Shown: positions 17,483 through 25,697 of the stretch, one piece after another
How the letters are laid out: each line of letters opens with the position of its first letter
Position numbering within the stretch: the first letter of the stretch is position 1
Origin: Clostridium manihotivorum
GTDB lineage: Bacteria; Bacillota; Clostridia; Clostridiales; Clostridiaceae
Length of the DNA: 64,000 nt
Assembly: GCF_004015185.1 (NCBI RefSeq)
Contig: NZ_CP025746.1
Location: 3,241,776 to 3,305,775, forward strand
Reading direction: 5' to 3'
The notes under the pieces: generated by a model
Told to the model about the DNA's origin: nothing
Seen by the model: only the letters and a program-made list of their open reading frames with translations
The model's database searches: none
Translations under genes and position numbers: made by a program

Positions 17483-17680
17483 TTAACTATTTAATATGGA
17501 TCTTCTCTTTAAATACTCATCTTCAGAGATTTCCCCATTAGCGTATTTTCTGCCTAAAATGTCTAATGCACTATCAGACCTTCTGACTTTTCTGTAGTTT
17601 AGATTATTCTCAGAAGGACTTACATAAAGAACTATAAAAATAGTTAGAATTACTAACGGTAAAAACATCATTATTATCAT
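17483..17680 (-). CDS. SHOCT mini-protein 2
   Basis: A 65-residue protein: one membrane helix (about 2-22), then a basic linker and a C-terminal SHOCT domain (ILGRKYANGEISEDEYLKRR). Unlike the other three it lacks a Gly/Met-rich start. GAGAGGAG is so close to the first ATG that the Met at residue 4 or 5 is the better start. Promoter P10 controls it. Confidence 0.8.
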   Translation of the reverse strand: MIIMMFLPLVILTIFIVLYVSPSENNLNYRKVRRSDSALDILGRKYANGEISEDEYLKRRSILNS

Positions 17681-17699
17681 CTCTCCTCTCAGTGACTTT

Positions 17700-17732
17700 A
17701 TTATATTTTAAGATTGTGAAGGAAATATGAAG
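17700..17732 (-). promoter_or_regulatory. Regulon promoter P10 (tandem CTTCATA box)
   Basis: Minus strand: CTTCATA-N4-CTTCACA, 9 bases, TATAAT; drives SHOCT mini-protein 2. Confidence 0.75.
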
Positions 17733-17829
17733 AATAATTTATAAATTTATATACAATAGGATTCTGTACCAATGATTTATAATCTAACATATAATAATAA
17801 ATGAAAATAATATTTAGGAGAGTTGATTA

Positions 17830-18732
17830 ATGGTCATAACGCCTGATCTTCATAACCTTCCTTATAAGGAGATAAAAGGAGTTAAGTATTTTGAGTTAGT
17901 GGCTGAAGAAGTTGAGAGAGAACTGCTCCCAGGATTATTTATAAAAGCTTGGGGATACAATGGAAGCACACCAGGACCAACTATTCAAGTTTGTCCCGGT
18001 GATTATGTTAACTTTAGGGTTTATAATAAACTATCTGAACCAACTAGTGTTCATTGGCACGGGTTAGATGTACCTGTTGTTATGGATGGTGTGCCAGATG
18101 TACAGCCATCACCCAAAATTGAACCTGGACGCTATTTTGATTACAGATTTAAAATAGTTAATCCACCTGGAACTCATATGTATCATACCCATCATATATC
18201 ACATACTCAACAGATGATGGGACTGATGGGAGGCTTAATAATATTAGACCCTTATGATTTAAAAACAGATAGAGATTATTTTATTATGCTTCAGGAATTT
18301 AAAGTTGAAGGATTGCCTATGGGAGTAGTAAAACCGGGTAAATATGAAATAGATCCCCATTCACATGACTTCAATTTCTTTACAATGAACGGCAGAGCAT
18401 TTCCTTTTACCACTCCATTAGAAGTAAAATGCGGTGAAAATATAAAGATAAGACTAGGAAATGCTATGGAAAATGGTCATCCTATTCATATTCATGGTCA
18501 TCAATTTATGGTATCCGCAGCTGACGGAAATACTATAGAGCCACGCAATAGGATGAGAAAAAATACAATACACGTAGCATCTGGCGAGACTTGGGATGTT
18601 GAATTTTTTACTAATAATCCGGGAATATGGCCATTCCACTGCCATATACCTCATCATATGACTAATAATATGACAAAACCTACTGGTGGTATGTTTACTA
18701 CTATTGTATATAAAGATGTTCCAATGAAATGA
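17830..18732 (+). CDS. Two-domain multicopper oxidase without signal peptide
   Basis: A 300-residue protein with two cupredoxin domains. All copper motifs are visible: HWHG (residue 75 region), YHTHH (about 120), HPIHIHGHQF (about 220) and HCHIPHHM (about 275), giving type 1 and type 2/3 ligands. Two-domain enzymes of this size usually act as trimers. No signal peptide or Tat motif is seen, the first residues being MVITPDLHNLPY, so it may be cytoplasmic, or exported in an unknown way. AGGAGAG precedes the ATG. No CTTCATA box is visible upstream. Substrate unknown; Cu(I) or organics are possible. Confidence 0.9.
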   Translation: MVITPDLHNLPYKEIKGVKYFELVAEEVERELLPGLFIKAWGYNGSTPGPTIQVCPGDYVNFRVYNKLSEPTSVHWHGLDVPVVMDGVPDVQPSPKIEPGRYFDYRFKIVNPPGTHMYHTHHISHTQQMMGLMGGLIILDPYDLKTDRDYFIMLQEFKVEGLPMGVVKPGKYEIDPHSHDFNFFTMNGRAFPFTTPLEVKCGENIKIRLGNAMENGHPIHIHGHQFMVSAADGNTIEPRNRMRKNTIHVASGETWDVEFFTNNPGIWPFHCHIPHHMTNNMTKPTGGMFTTIVYKDVPMK

Positions 18733-18847
18733 TTGTTAAATACAATTCAATAAATCTTGGGGGAGTTTATAATGGACCAAGATTAGAAAGCAAACTCCTA
18801 TAAAACATAAAGAAATACACTGAAATTATTCTGCATATGGTATTTTA

Positions 18848-18888
18848 AAAATAAGTCTAACATTTATTTGTTGGGCTTATTTTTTTAA
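18848..18888 (+). terminator. Terminator after the two-domain oxidase
   Basis: AATAAG-CTAACA stem with G-U pairs, then seven T. The stretch 18733-19134 otherwise holds promoter P11 and an untranslated leader; I see no gene in it. Confidence 0.8.
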
Positions 18889-18912
18889 ACTACAATATAA
18901 TACCATATATAC

Positions 18913-18945
18913 TTCCATAATTCCTTCATAATTTAAAGATAAGAT
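18913..18945 (+). promoter_or_regulatory. Regulon promoter P11 (tandem box, imperfect first repeat)
   Basis: TTCCATA-N4-CTTCATA, 9 bases, TAAGAT. It reads toward the second CsoR gene with a leader of about 180 bases. Confidence 0.6.
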
Positions 18946-19134
18946 ATTAGGCGAAAAGATAAACTTTTTGAATTATACATTCTACTATCAATAGTTTTAA
19001 ACAAACTTAAAATTATATAATAAAACCTTTATAAATGAAGGATAATACATCCATATAGCAGGGTTACTAATTACTACCGTATACAACATTATAATTAAAG
19101 AAAATTACTATAAATTATAGTTGGAGGAACTTAT

Positions 19135-19407
19135 ATGAAGGAATTAACGACTAATGAAACTAAGGTAATAATAAATAGATTGTCAAGAATTTCAGGTCAG
19201 GTTGAAGCAATTAAACGTATGACAGAGAATCATAGAGATTGTAATGATATACTTACCCAAATATCAGCTGCGAAATCTGCACTTGATAGTACGGCTAAAA
19301 TAATTTTGCAAAATCATATTAATTCTTGTATAGAAGATATCATAAAAAGAAATGATGAAACTGCAATAGACGATTTAAACAGCACTTTAACCAAACTTTT
19401 CAAGTAA
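19135..19407 (+). CDS. CsoR/FrmR-family repressor, paralogue 2
   Basis: A 90-residue protein with the family Cys-His-Cys triad at normal spacing (DCNDI, then H 25 residues later and C 4 after, HINSC), so Cu(I) binding is plausible. The Tyr before the first Cys is Asp, and the Glu 16 residues after the last Cys is Leu; both positions are kept in the csoR at 5966. It may respond to another metal or react differently. TGGAGG precedes the ATG. It lies among oxidase and Met-rich genes, downstream of promoter P11. Confidence 0.85.
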   Translation: MKELTTNETKVIINRLSRISGQVEAIKRMTENHRDCNDILTQISAAKSALDSTAKIILQNHINSCIEDIIKRNDETAIDDLNSTLTKLFK

Positions 19408-19445
19408 AGGATAAAAATAATTAAATGTTAAAAATAAGAATTAAG

Positions 19446-19492
19446 CCACAGCAACATACACTAATTAAAAATAACGTGTTGCTGTGGTTTTT
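19446..19492 (+). terminator. Terminator after CsoR paralogue 2
   Basis: Perfect 11-bp stem CCACAGCAACA with 20-base loop, then five T. Confidence 0.88.
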
Positions 19493-19526
19493 CTATTAAC
19501 TTGACTATATTTAGAAAATTATCGTC

Positions 19527-19559
19527 TTACATAATTCCTCCACAATTTATTTGTAGCAT
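19527..19559 (+). promoter_or_regulatory. Regulon promoter P12 (tandem box)
   Basis: TTACATA-N4-CTCCACA, 9 bases, TAGCAT; drives the Met/Gly-rich protein at 19605. Confidence 0.65.
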
Positions 19560-19604
19560 ATATCCATAGCAATTAAATCAAGCAAAACAAAAAGAGGTGT
19601 AATT

Positions 19605-19856
19605 ATGAAATCAAGAAAGTTTTTATGGTCTGGGGTGTTAATCCTTTCAGTATTGCTATTTGCAACTTATCTAGTGCCTAATATTTATTTAGGTGGAAAC
19701 AAAGTGTTAAGAGAAACTAATATCAATAGCATTTACAGAAGTGATAACTATAATTATAGCAATAGATGGGGGAGTGGTTATGGGATGATGGGCTCCTACA
19801 GAGACAGAGGAATGATGGGGGGATATGGTGGAATGATGGGAAGAAACTTTAGGTAA
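19605..19856 (+). CDS. Small Met/Gly/Tyr-rich anchored protein
   Basis: An 83-residue protein with one N-terminal membrane segment (about 9-28) or signal peptide, a polar Asn/Tyr region, and a tail of GMMG repeats (MMGSY, GMMGGYGGMMG). The tail resembles the first residues of SHOCT mini-protein 1 but no SHOCT domain follows. Outside exposure and Cu(I)/Ag(I) binding by methionines are inferred. AAGAGGTG precedes the ATG, and promoter P12 is 46 bases upstream. Confidence 0.75.
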   Translation: MKSRKFLWSGVLILSVLLFATYLVPNIYLGGNKVLRETNINSIYRSDNYNYSNRWGSGYGMMGSYRDRGMMGGYGGMMGRNFR

Positions 19857-20096
19857 AAATCAAATTAATAATTGTTCTAAAGGTGATGCTTATATTAACA
19901 TGTTAGATAATTTTATATATTAAAATCTAAAGGAGATAAGTCTATTATGTCAATTATAAAAGAAAAATAGAAGATCCAAGGAAAATTTATATTTATCTCT
20001 AACTGAAGCAAATGAATAGTTCAGAACGAAAAGTAGAGAATAAAGACTATGGGAATGATTGCACAGAGAATATTAATATCTACAGGAGATGATTTT

Positions 20097-20486
20097 ATGG
20101 AGAATATTAAATATGAAATATCAACAAATAAATCCTTTGATGAAGCTGTTAACAGTATAGTAAAGAGCCTTGAAGAGCAAAAATTTGGTGTGCTTTGGAA
20201 GTTGAATTTTAAAGATAAGTTAAAAGAAAAAGGTATAGATTTTGATAGCAATTTTATGATATTAGAAGTTTGTAATCCTCATAAAGCAAAAGAGGTACTT
20301 ACACAACATATTGATGTAGGCTATTTTCTACCCTGCAAATTAGTGGTTTATGAGGAAAACAGTGAAGTAAAAATTGGCATGATGAGTCCAGATAAACTTA
20401 TTGGATTGCTTAACTATAAGGATTTAGAAGATACAGCAAAGGAAGTTCAAAATATATTAGTTACTGCAATAAACAATGCAAAATAA
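20097..20486 (+). CDS. DUF302-family protein
   Basis: A 129-residue soluble protein matching the DUF302 pattern: an FDEAVN helix, SLEEQKFGVLW, then VCNPHKAKEVL and a GYFLPCKLVVYE block with a Cys. Function is unknown; DUF302 proteins often lie beside metal or sulfur genes. The start at 20097 was chosen because ACAGGAGATG lies 7 bases before it. It is followed by a terminator. A short run at 19950-20000 looks like a decayed reading frame start. Confidence 0.8.
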   Translation: MENIKYEISTNKSFDEAVNSIVKSLEEQKFGVLWKLNFKDKLKEKGIDFDSNFMILEVCNPHKAKEVLTQHIDVGYFLPCKLVVYEENSEVKIGMMSPDKLIGLLNYKDLEDTAKEVQNILVTAINNAK

Positions 20487-20505
20487 GAAATATGGTAAGA
20501 ATGCT

Positions 20506-20536
20506 AAAAGGATAGAAAAACTCTATCCTTTTTTAT
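20506..20536 (+). terminator. Terminator after the DUF302 gene
   Basis: AAAGGATAGA/TCTATCCTTT stem and six T. Confidence 0.88.
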
Positions 20537-20561
20537 AATAAAAACAAATGGAGAGATATAA

Positions 20562-21182
20562 ATGGATATTAATTCAGAAAAAATACGTAAAAGATACAAT
20601 AGAGCATCAAGATTTTATGATATATTGGAAAGCCCTATGGAAATGATGTCATTAAAAGAGTGGAGAATCAATTTAATGAAGGAGCTTAAGGGAAAGGTAT
20701 TAGAGGTAGGAGTTGGTACAGGTAAGAATATAGAATATTATCCAGATAATATTGATATAACAGCCATAGACTTTAGTGAAAAAATGCTTGAAAAAGCTAG
20801 AGAAAAGTCAGAAAAATATAATAAGCAAGTTACACTCCTACAAATGGATGCACAAGATATGAATTTTCAGGATAATACCTTTGATATGGTATTTACAACT
20901 TGTGTTTATTGCTCAGTTCCTGATCCTATGAAGGGGTTGAAGGAAATGAGAAGAGTTTGTAAGCCAAATGGCAAAATAATAATGATTGAACATGTCAGAA
21001 GTGAAAATAAGATACTAGGTCTTATTATGGATATTTTAAATCCTATTGTAGTAAACACTTATGGCGCAAATATAAATAGAAAAACAGTTCAAAATGTGTA
21101 TAATGCAGGATTTGGTAGTATAAAGGTAAAAGACCTATATAGCGATATTGTTAAAAATATAGTAATTACAAACGATAAGTAA
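20562..21182 (+). CDS. Class I SAM-dependent methyltransferase
   Basis: A 206-residue protein with the Rossmann motif LEVGVGTGKN, the acidic loop IDFSEKML, MDAQDMNF and the post-I block VYCSVPDP. The pattern FYDILESP at the start and the GLKEMRRVCKPNGK block fit UbiE/phospholipid N-methyltransferase-like enzymes. The substrate is not clear; a lipid or quinone-like acceptor is possible, as is metal methylation. GGAGAG precedes the ATG. No CTTCATA box. Confidence 0.85.
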   Translation: MDINSEKIRKRYNRASRFYDILESPMEMMSLKEWRINLMKELKGKVLEVGVGTGKNIEYYPDNIDITAIDFSEKMLEKAREKSEKYNKQVTLLQMDAQDMNFQDNTFDMVFTTCVYCSVPDPMKGLKEMRRVCKPNGKIIMIEHVRSENKILGLIMDILNPIVVNTYGANINRKTVQNVYNAGFGSIKVKDLYSDIVKNIVITNDK

Positions 21183-21211
21183 GGTATAGTAGTTTATATT
21201 TTGCTTTAGAA

Positions 21212-21255
21212 ATTACACAGGGATTAGCCTTATAGGAAATACATCCCTGTGTAAT
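21212..21255. terminator. Hairpin between convergent genes
   Basis: ATTACACAGGGAT / ATCCCTGTGTAAT stem with an 18-base loop between the methyltransferase and NhaC-like genes; weak T tract. Confidence 0.6.
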
Positions 21256-21277
21256 AAGTTATTTATATCCATAGCTA

Positions 21278-22675
21278 TTATGTAAGAAAGCCTACAGCAA
21301 CATAAGCAATTGTGGTGATTATTGCACCTGCAATGACAAATGGAAATGATGTAGTCAGATGCTTCCCAAAAGATGTATCCGCCATTTGAGCAGAAAGAGG
21401 AGATATTATATCTGTTACTGCACCACCTGCCCAAACTGTACCTATCATTATGGAAATTGAAACTCCTGAGTTAATTGAAAAATTAACAGCAAGAGGCATC
21501 ATAAGTGCCCAAGTTGCCCATGATGAACCAATGGTATAGGAAATAATCCCGCTTATTAAAAATAAAATTGCTGGTATAAGAAATTTTGGTATACTTTTAA
21601 TTAAGCTTTCACTAATTAAATTATTAAATCCCATATCTTGAGTAACTGAGGTTAGTGCCCAGCTGAGAATAAGAATAATAACAAGTGAAAGTACCTTTTC
21701 TCCGCCTTTAACTATATGAACTTCAATTTCAGCCAAACTTATTTTTTGCATCATAAAATAAGCAGTAGTTATAAAAAGGGTAAATATTACACCTGAGAAT
21801 ATGGAAACGCTGAATTGAGCAGCACTTAATGCTCCCCAAAAGCCAGTAGCTTTGCTTTTTCCTGTCCACCAGAAAAAGAAAATAGTGCTTATAAGCAATA
21901 TTATAACGGGAACTATTAAATTCTTACTGTTTTTAGGATATTCTTCAACTGATTTTCCTAGTAGCTCTTCCTTTTCAATGTGTCCTTTTGTAAATTCTTC
22001 TTTTTCTTCTGTAGCTTTTCCTATTTTAAATTTACCAAAGCCTAATCCAAATAAAGTAACTCCAACAGCTATAACAATCATAATCCAAGAGAATAAATTC
22101 CAAAAGACACTTTTAACAACAAGGGTATATGCATTTTCAGTTATTCCTGTATCCTTAATATTATTTGTAACTAGTGTTACCATATAGCCTAAATAAGCTG
22201 TGGCTATTGGAATTAGCAAAATAAGTTGAAGGCTTGTTACAGATAAAATAAAGGCAAACTTTTCTTTTGATCCCTTAACTTTGTTTACAAGTGGAGTCAG
22301 TACAGTTCCAACTGCAATAGTATGAAACGAGCTGTCAAAGAAGGTTATAATACTTAATAACCAAGCCCATCCTAGAACACCTTTCTCACTTTTAGCCCAC
22401 TTGCTTACTTTCTCACTAAAGCCTGAAATCCCTCCGCCCATTTCAATTAATTCTGCCAGAGAACCAAATGCAATCAAAAATGATAAAGTATAGGCACTTT
22501 CCTTATCTGCAACAGCATCCATCATATATTCCCCAACTGCTGTAATGCCGCCTATTAGACCCTTACTAATTAGAGTACCTGCCAAAACTCCTGCAAATAA
22601 AGAAACTATAAGTTTTTTTGTCTTAAATGTTAAAATTATTGTTACTACAGCAGGAATTAATGATAACCAAATCAA
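21278..22675 (-). CDS. NhaC-family Na+/H+ antiporter-like transporter
   Basis: A 465-residue membrane protein with about 11 helices. The N-terminal helices (WLSLIPAVVTIILTF) and the conserved FFDSSFHTIAVGT and GSSWATWALMMPLA segments match the NhaC antiporter family, which exchanges Na+ or an organic cation/acid for protons. AAGGAGG precedes the start. It stands alone and shows no regulon box. Some family members move amino acids or malate/lactate, so the substrate stays open. Confidence 0.85.
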   Translation of the reverse strand: MIWLSLIPAVVTIILTFKTKKLIVSLFAGVLAGTLISKGLIGGITAVGEYMMDAVADKESAYTLSFLIAFGSLAELIEMGGGISGFSEKVSKWAKSEKGVLGWAWLLSIITFFDSSFHTIAVGTVLTPLVNKVKGSKEKFAFILSVTSLQLILLIPIATAYLGYMVTLVTNNIKDTGITENAYTLVVKSVFWNLFSWIMIVIAVGVTLFGLGFGKFKIGKATEEKEEFTKGHIEKEELLGKSVEEYPKNSKNLIVPVIILLISTIFFFWWTGKSKATGFWGALSAAQFSVSIFSGVIFTLFITTAYFMMQKISLAEIEVHIVKGGEKVLSLVIILILSWALTSVTQDMGFNNLISESLIKSIPKFLIPAILFLISGIISYTIGSSWATWALMMPLAVNFSINSGVSISIMIGTVWAGGAVTDIISPLSAQMADTSFGKHLTTSFPFVIAGAIITTIAYVAVGFLT

Positions 22676-22727
22676 GATATCAACCTCCTTTAAGAATATT
22701 TTTTATCAATGCTCCTAAAATATATGT

Positions 22728-22765
22728 AAAAACCAGCTATCAAAGCTAATTGATAGCTGGTTTTG
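22728..22765 (-). terminator. Terminator of the Csp-like copper-storage gene
   Basis: AAAACCAGCTATCA/TGATAGCTGGTTTT perfect stem, T-rich on both strands. Confidence 0.88.
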
Positions 22766-22772
22766 GTAGCAA

Positions 22773-23120
22773 TTACATATTAGCCATTTTTCTGCACTCG
22801 TCAGCACACATTCTGCATATGTCAGCACATTTTTGGCAGTGTTCGTCTTTGAACATGCTGCAGTCTTTTGCACATGCATCACAAATATCAGCACACATCT
22901 TGCAATGCTGTTTTGCAAAGTGAGAATTCATAGACATTAATCCTGCAGACATTTCACACATCTTTGCACATTCAATAAGCATTTTCACACAATGATTTCT
23001 TGCAGTTAAGTCAGGTTCGTTAAGACAAGCTTCAAAGCATTCATAACATGCTTGTGCGCATTTATTACAAGCATCTATACATGATTGCATATTATTTGTT
23101 ACCATCGTTGCTACTCCCAT
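22773..23120 (-). CDS. Csp-like four-helix-bundle copper-storage protein
   Basis: A 115-residue protein with 19 cysteines, mostly spaced CxxxC or CxxC along helices (SCIDACNKCAQACYEC; later HCKMCADICDACAKDC; HCQKCADICRMCADEC). This is the pattern of cytosolic Csp3 proteins, four-helix tetramers whose cores are lined by Cys and bind many Cu(I) ions each. There is no signal peptide, so it acts in the cytoplasm. GAGGAG precedes the ATG. I see no CTTCATA box upstream; a TATAAT lies at about 23175 on the minus strand. Confidence 0.92.
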   Translation of the reverse strand: MGVATMVTNNMQSCIDACNKCAQACYECFEACLNEPDLTARNHCVKMLIECAKMCEMSAGLMSMNSHFAKQHCKMCADICDACAKDCSMFKDEHCQKCADICRMCADECRKMANM

Positions 23121-23279
23121 CTAAATCACTCCTCGGAAAAATATTCACGATTTTTATTATGTACTTTAAATTTTGTATTATACCAATTTAGAATAAGTAA
23201 TTAAACCTCATTAAATTATTTATAAGAGTTTTTTATTTTAAATTATGTTTATATTGAAATAATTCATTTAATATTAAAT

Positions 23280-23312
23280 CTACATAATGTCTTCATAGTT
23301 ATAAGATATATT
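23280..23312 (+). promoter_or_regulatory. Regulon promoter P13 (tandem box)
   Basis: CTACATA-N4-CTTCATA, 9 bases, TATATT; drives the small gene at 23351. Confidence 0.7.
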
Positions 23313-23350
23313 AAAAGTACAATATTATTTAATAACTAGGAGGAGTACTT

Positions 23351-23587
23351 ATGCAAGTAACAAGAAGCAATACCTTATCAAACCTGCAGACAGCCTATGG
23401 AACAAAACAAGCTGGGGAAAACATATCTAAAAGTCATTCAAATCATAACATGACTAAAATGAGTAATCAAAATAAAATGGACCCAAACTGCAATATGAAG
23501 GGTATGCACAATCAGACAGGCTCTATAGATTCAAAGAATATAGCAAAGGATAGTAATTTAGGTTCAAAAATCGATATTAAAGCATAG
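23351..23587 (+). CDS. Small His/Met/Asn-rich protein, function unknown
   Basis: A 78-residue hydrophilic protein without signal peptide or membrane helix. Its middle is rich in Met, His, Asn and Lys (KMSNQNKMDPNCNMKGM), with a single Cys. I do not recognise the family. It is a real gene by its AGGAGGAG site, promoter P13 and terminator. Soluble metal binding in the cytoplasm is a guess from composition. Confidence 0.7.
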   Translation: MQVTRSNTLSNLQTAYGTKQAGENISKSHSNHNMTKMSNQNKMDPNCNMKGMHNQTGSIDSKNIAKDSNLGSKIDIKA

Positions 23588-23594
23588 TTAATTT

Positions 23595-23630
23595 AGAGAT
23601 ATGATTTTTATAAATTGTATCTCTTTTTTA
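23595..23630 (+). terminator. Terminator of the small His/Met-rich gene
   Basis: AGAGATA/TATCTCT outer stem with AT-rich inner stem and six T. Confidence 0.8.
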
Positions 23631-23650
23631 TTACCATTAACAATAGTATT

Positions 23651-23683
23651 CTTCATATTTCCTTCATAATGATAAAGTATAAT
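23651..23683 (+). promoter_or_regulatory. Regulon promoter P14 (tandem CTTCATA box)
   Basis: CTTCATA-N4-CTTCATA, 9 bases, TATAAT: the best match to consensus; drives the multicopper oxidase at 23723. Confidence 0.8.
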
Positions 23684-23722
23684 TATTATTAATTAGTATT
23701 AATAATTTATGGAGGAATAAAA

Positions 23723-25165
23723 ATGAGTAAGAATAAACATATGTTATTAGGTATTGGACTTACAGTCGGATTAACTGCAGTTGGATATATTACACTTTTA
23801 GAACCAATGATTAGTTATTTTAAAATAAACAAGAGTGCAGTTAATATAGATATTCAAACAAGTAAAACAAAAAGTACACTTCCTATACCACCACTATTAG
23901 AGGATAAAAATCCAGATCCTAATATTGCGGATTTTACTTTAGAACCTCAAGAAGGAGAAACTTCATTTTTACCAAATACCAAGACACGAACTATGGGTTA
24001 CAACGGAAGCTTCTTAGGCCCTGTCATCAGAGTAAGTAAAGGTGAGCAAGTAAATGTGCACGTAAATAACAAGCTAAAAGAAGCAACTACAGTTCACTGG
24101 CATGGACTAGAGGTAGAAGGAGAAAAGGATGGGGGCCCTCATCAAGGAATTGAACCAGGAACAACTTGGGAGCCTAGTTTTACAGTAAATCAACAGGCTG
24201 CAACATTGTGGTATCATCCGCACTTTGGAGGAAATACAGCTACCCAAGTTTATAAAGGTTTAGCAGGACTATTCTATGTGGATGATGAAGTATCAAAAAG
24301 CTTAAATATTCCTAAGGAATATGGAGTAAATGATATACCTTTAGTAATTCAAGATAGAAGCTTTGGTAGGGACGGCAGTTTTATTTACAATACGAATATG
24401 ATGGATGGAGCAACAGGGGATACTATCATAGTTAATGGAGCTATTAAACCTAATTTAGAGGTTAATAGAGTTAAGATGAGATTTAGAATAGTTAATGGTG
24501 CTAATGCAAGTAACTTTAATTTAAAGTTAGATAATAGAGATGTATTCTATCAAATAGCATCTGACGGTGGATTTTTAGAAAAACCGGTTAGCCAGAGGAA
24601 TATTATGTTATCACCTGGAGAAAGAGCAGAAATAATAGTGGATTTTTCAAAGTATGAAAAGGGAACGCAGCTATCACTTATGAGTGATAAGGAAGCCATT
24701 ATGACCTTTAATGTTATAGGCGATGGGAAAGATACAACTGAAGTACCTAGTACTTTAATGAATATAGAAAGAATGTCAGAAGCACAAGCTACTAAGATAA
24801 GAAGCTTTGAGCTTCAAGGTATGGGTCATATGGTATCAATAAACGATAAAAAGTTTGATATGAATAGAATTGATGAAACAGTAAAACTTGGAGATACAGA
24901 GATTTGGGAAATTACAAATCCAGGATCTATGATGCATGAAATGGGGCACCCATTCCATATTCATGGCACACAGGTTCAAATTTTATCAAGAAACGGTAAT
25001 GCCCCTTCTCCAGAAGAAAGCAGATGGAAAGACACTGTATATATTGAACCTAACGAAAAAGTAAGACTTATAGTTAAGTTTAATAGAAAGGGTACTTATA
25101 TGTACCACTGTCACATTCTTGAACATGAAGAAGCAGGTATGATGGGACAAATTAAAGTAGAATAA
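23723..25165 (+). CDS. Three-domain multicopper oxidase (CotA/CueO-like)
   Basis: A 480-residue enzyme: N-terminal membrane segment (about 8-28) as signal or anchor, then three cupredoxin domains. Copper motifs are complete: HWHGLE, LWYHPHFGG, HPFHIHGTQ and HCHILEHEEAGMM, with the type 1 Cys in the last and an axial Met. Such enzymes oxidise Cu(I), metals or phenols with four-electron reduction of oxygen, so in an anaerobe it implies contact with oxygen. TGGAGG precedes the ATG. It shares clear similarity with the enzyme at 32587. Confidence 0.95.
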   Translation: MSKNKHMLLGIGLTVGLTAVGYITLLEPMISYFKINKSAVNIDIQTSKTKSTLPIPPLLEDKNPDPNIADFTLEPQEGETSFLPNTKTRTMGYNGSFLGPVIRVSKGEQVNVHVNNKLKEATTVHWHGLEVEGEKDGGPHQGIEPGTTWEPSFTVNQQAATLWYHPHFGGNTATQVYKGLAGLFYVDDEVSKSLNIPKEYGVNDIPLVIQDRSFGRDGSFIYNTNMMDGATGDTIIVNGAIKPNLEVNRVKMRFRIVNGANASNFNLKLDNRDVFYQIASDGGFLEKPVSQRNIMLSPGERAEIIVDFSKYEKGTQLSLMSDKEAIMTFNVIGDGKDTTEVPSTLMNIERMSEAQATKIRSFELQGMGHMVSINDKKFDMNRIDETVKLGDTEIWEITNPGSMMHEMGHPFHIHGTQVQILSRNGNAPSPEESRWKDTVYIEPNEKVRLIVKFNRKGTYMYHCHILEHEEAGMMGQIKVE

Positions 25166-25182
25166 TAAATAATATTTTATAT

Positions 25183-25215
25183 CTTCATAATGTCCCCACA
25201 ATTTAAGTGTAAGCT
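25183..25215 (+). promoter_or_regulatory. Regulon promoter P15 (tandem CTTCATA box)
   Basis: CTTCATA-N4-CCCCACA, 9 bases, TAAGCT (weak -10; TAATAT follows 8 bases later). Drives the 50-residue gene at 25250. Confidence 0.6.
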
Positions 25216-25249
25216 TCTAATATAGAAATTACGAGGAGAGGATAAGGAT

Positions 25250-25402
25250 ATGAGAATATTAAAAATGTTGTTCAGTAAAAAATTTAAAGAAGAATATTCA
25301 AGAAAAATTGCAAATGATTATAATGAGATAAATAATAGAATTGAAGAAATATATACAGAAGCTATTACTGAATATAATAAATTAAAAGAACAAGCTGCTT
25401 AA
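25250..25402 (+). CDS. Small charged helical protein, function unknown
   Basis: A 50-residue protein (starts MRILKMLFSKKF) with a basic amphipathic start and an acidic coiled-coil-like rest (EINNRIEEIYTEAI). No Cys, His or membrane helix. The frame is open with a GAGGAGAGG ribosome site about 10 bases upstream, promoter P15 and its own terminator, so it is likely translated. I do not recognise the family. It may be a small regulator or membrane-associated partner. Confidence 0.65.
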   Translation: MRILKMLFSKKFKEEYSRKIANDYNEINNRIEEIYTEAITEYNKLKEQAA

Positions 25403-25433
25403 ACTTAGTAGAATATATGAATTGATATTAACT

Positions 25434-25467
25434 AGAGATATGGTTTTAAAGATCATATCTCTTTTTG
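25434..25467 (+). terminator. Terminator of the 50-residue gene
   Basis: AGAGATATG/CATATCTCT stem and five T. The remaining DNA to 25622 is AT-rich and shows no gene. Confidence 0.85.
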
Positions 25468-25622
25468 TATTAATTTTTTAGTGTGATAAAAGTTACAGAA
25501 ACAATAAAGTTTATGCTTTATAATAACTTATAAGATAAAGAATAAGCCTATCAAAATAAAATATTGATATCTAAAAATAATATTAATATCTTTTTAATAT
25601 CATATATTAAAAAATAAAGTTT

Positions 25623-25655
25623 CTTCACATCATCTTCATAACTATATAATACAAT
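25623..25655 (+). promoter_or_regulatory. Regulon promoter P16 (tandem box)
   Basis: CTTCACA-N4-CTTCATA, 9 bases, TACAAT; drives the beta-propeller lipoprotein. Confidence 0.75.
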
Positions 25656-25697
25656 AATCATTGTCAGATGAAGATGAACATCAAAAGGAGGAAACAT

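Noticed and set aside
19945..20000. Small gene starting MSIIKEK at 19945
   Set aside because: It stops after 7 codons; continuing needs a frameshift. Probably a remnant or chance.
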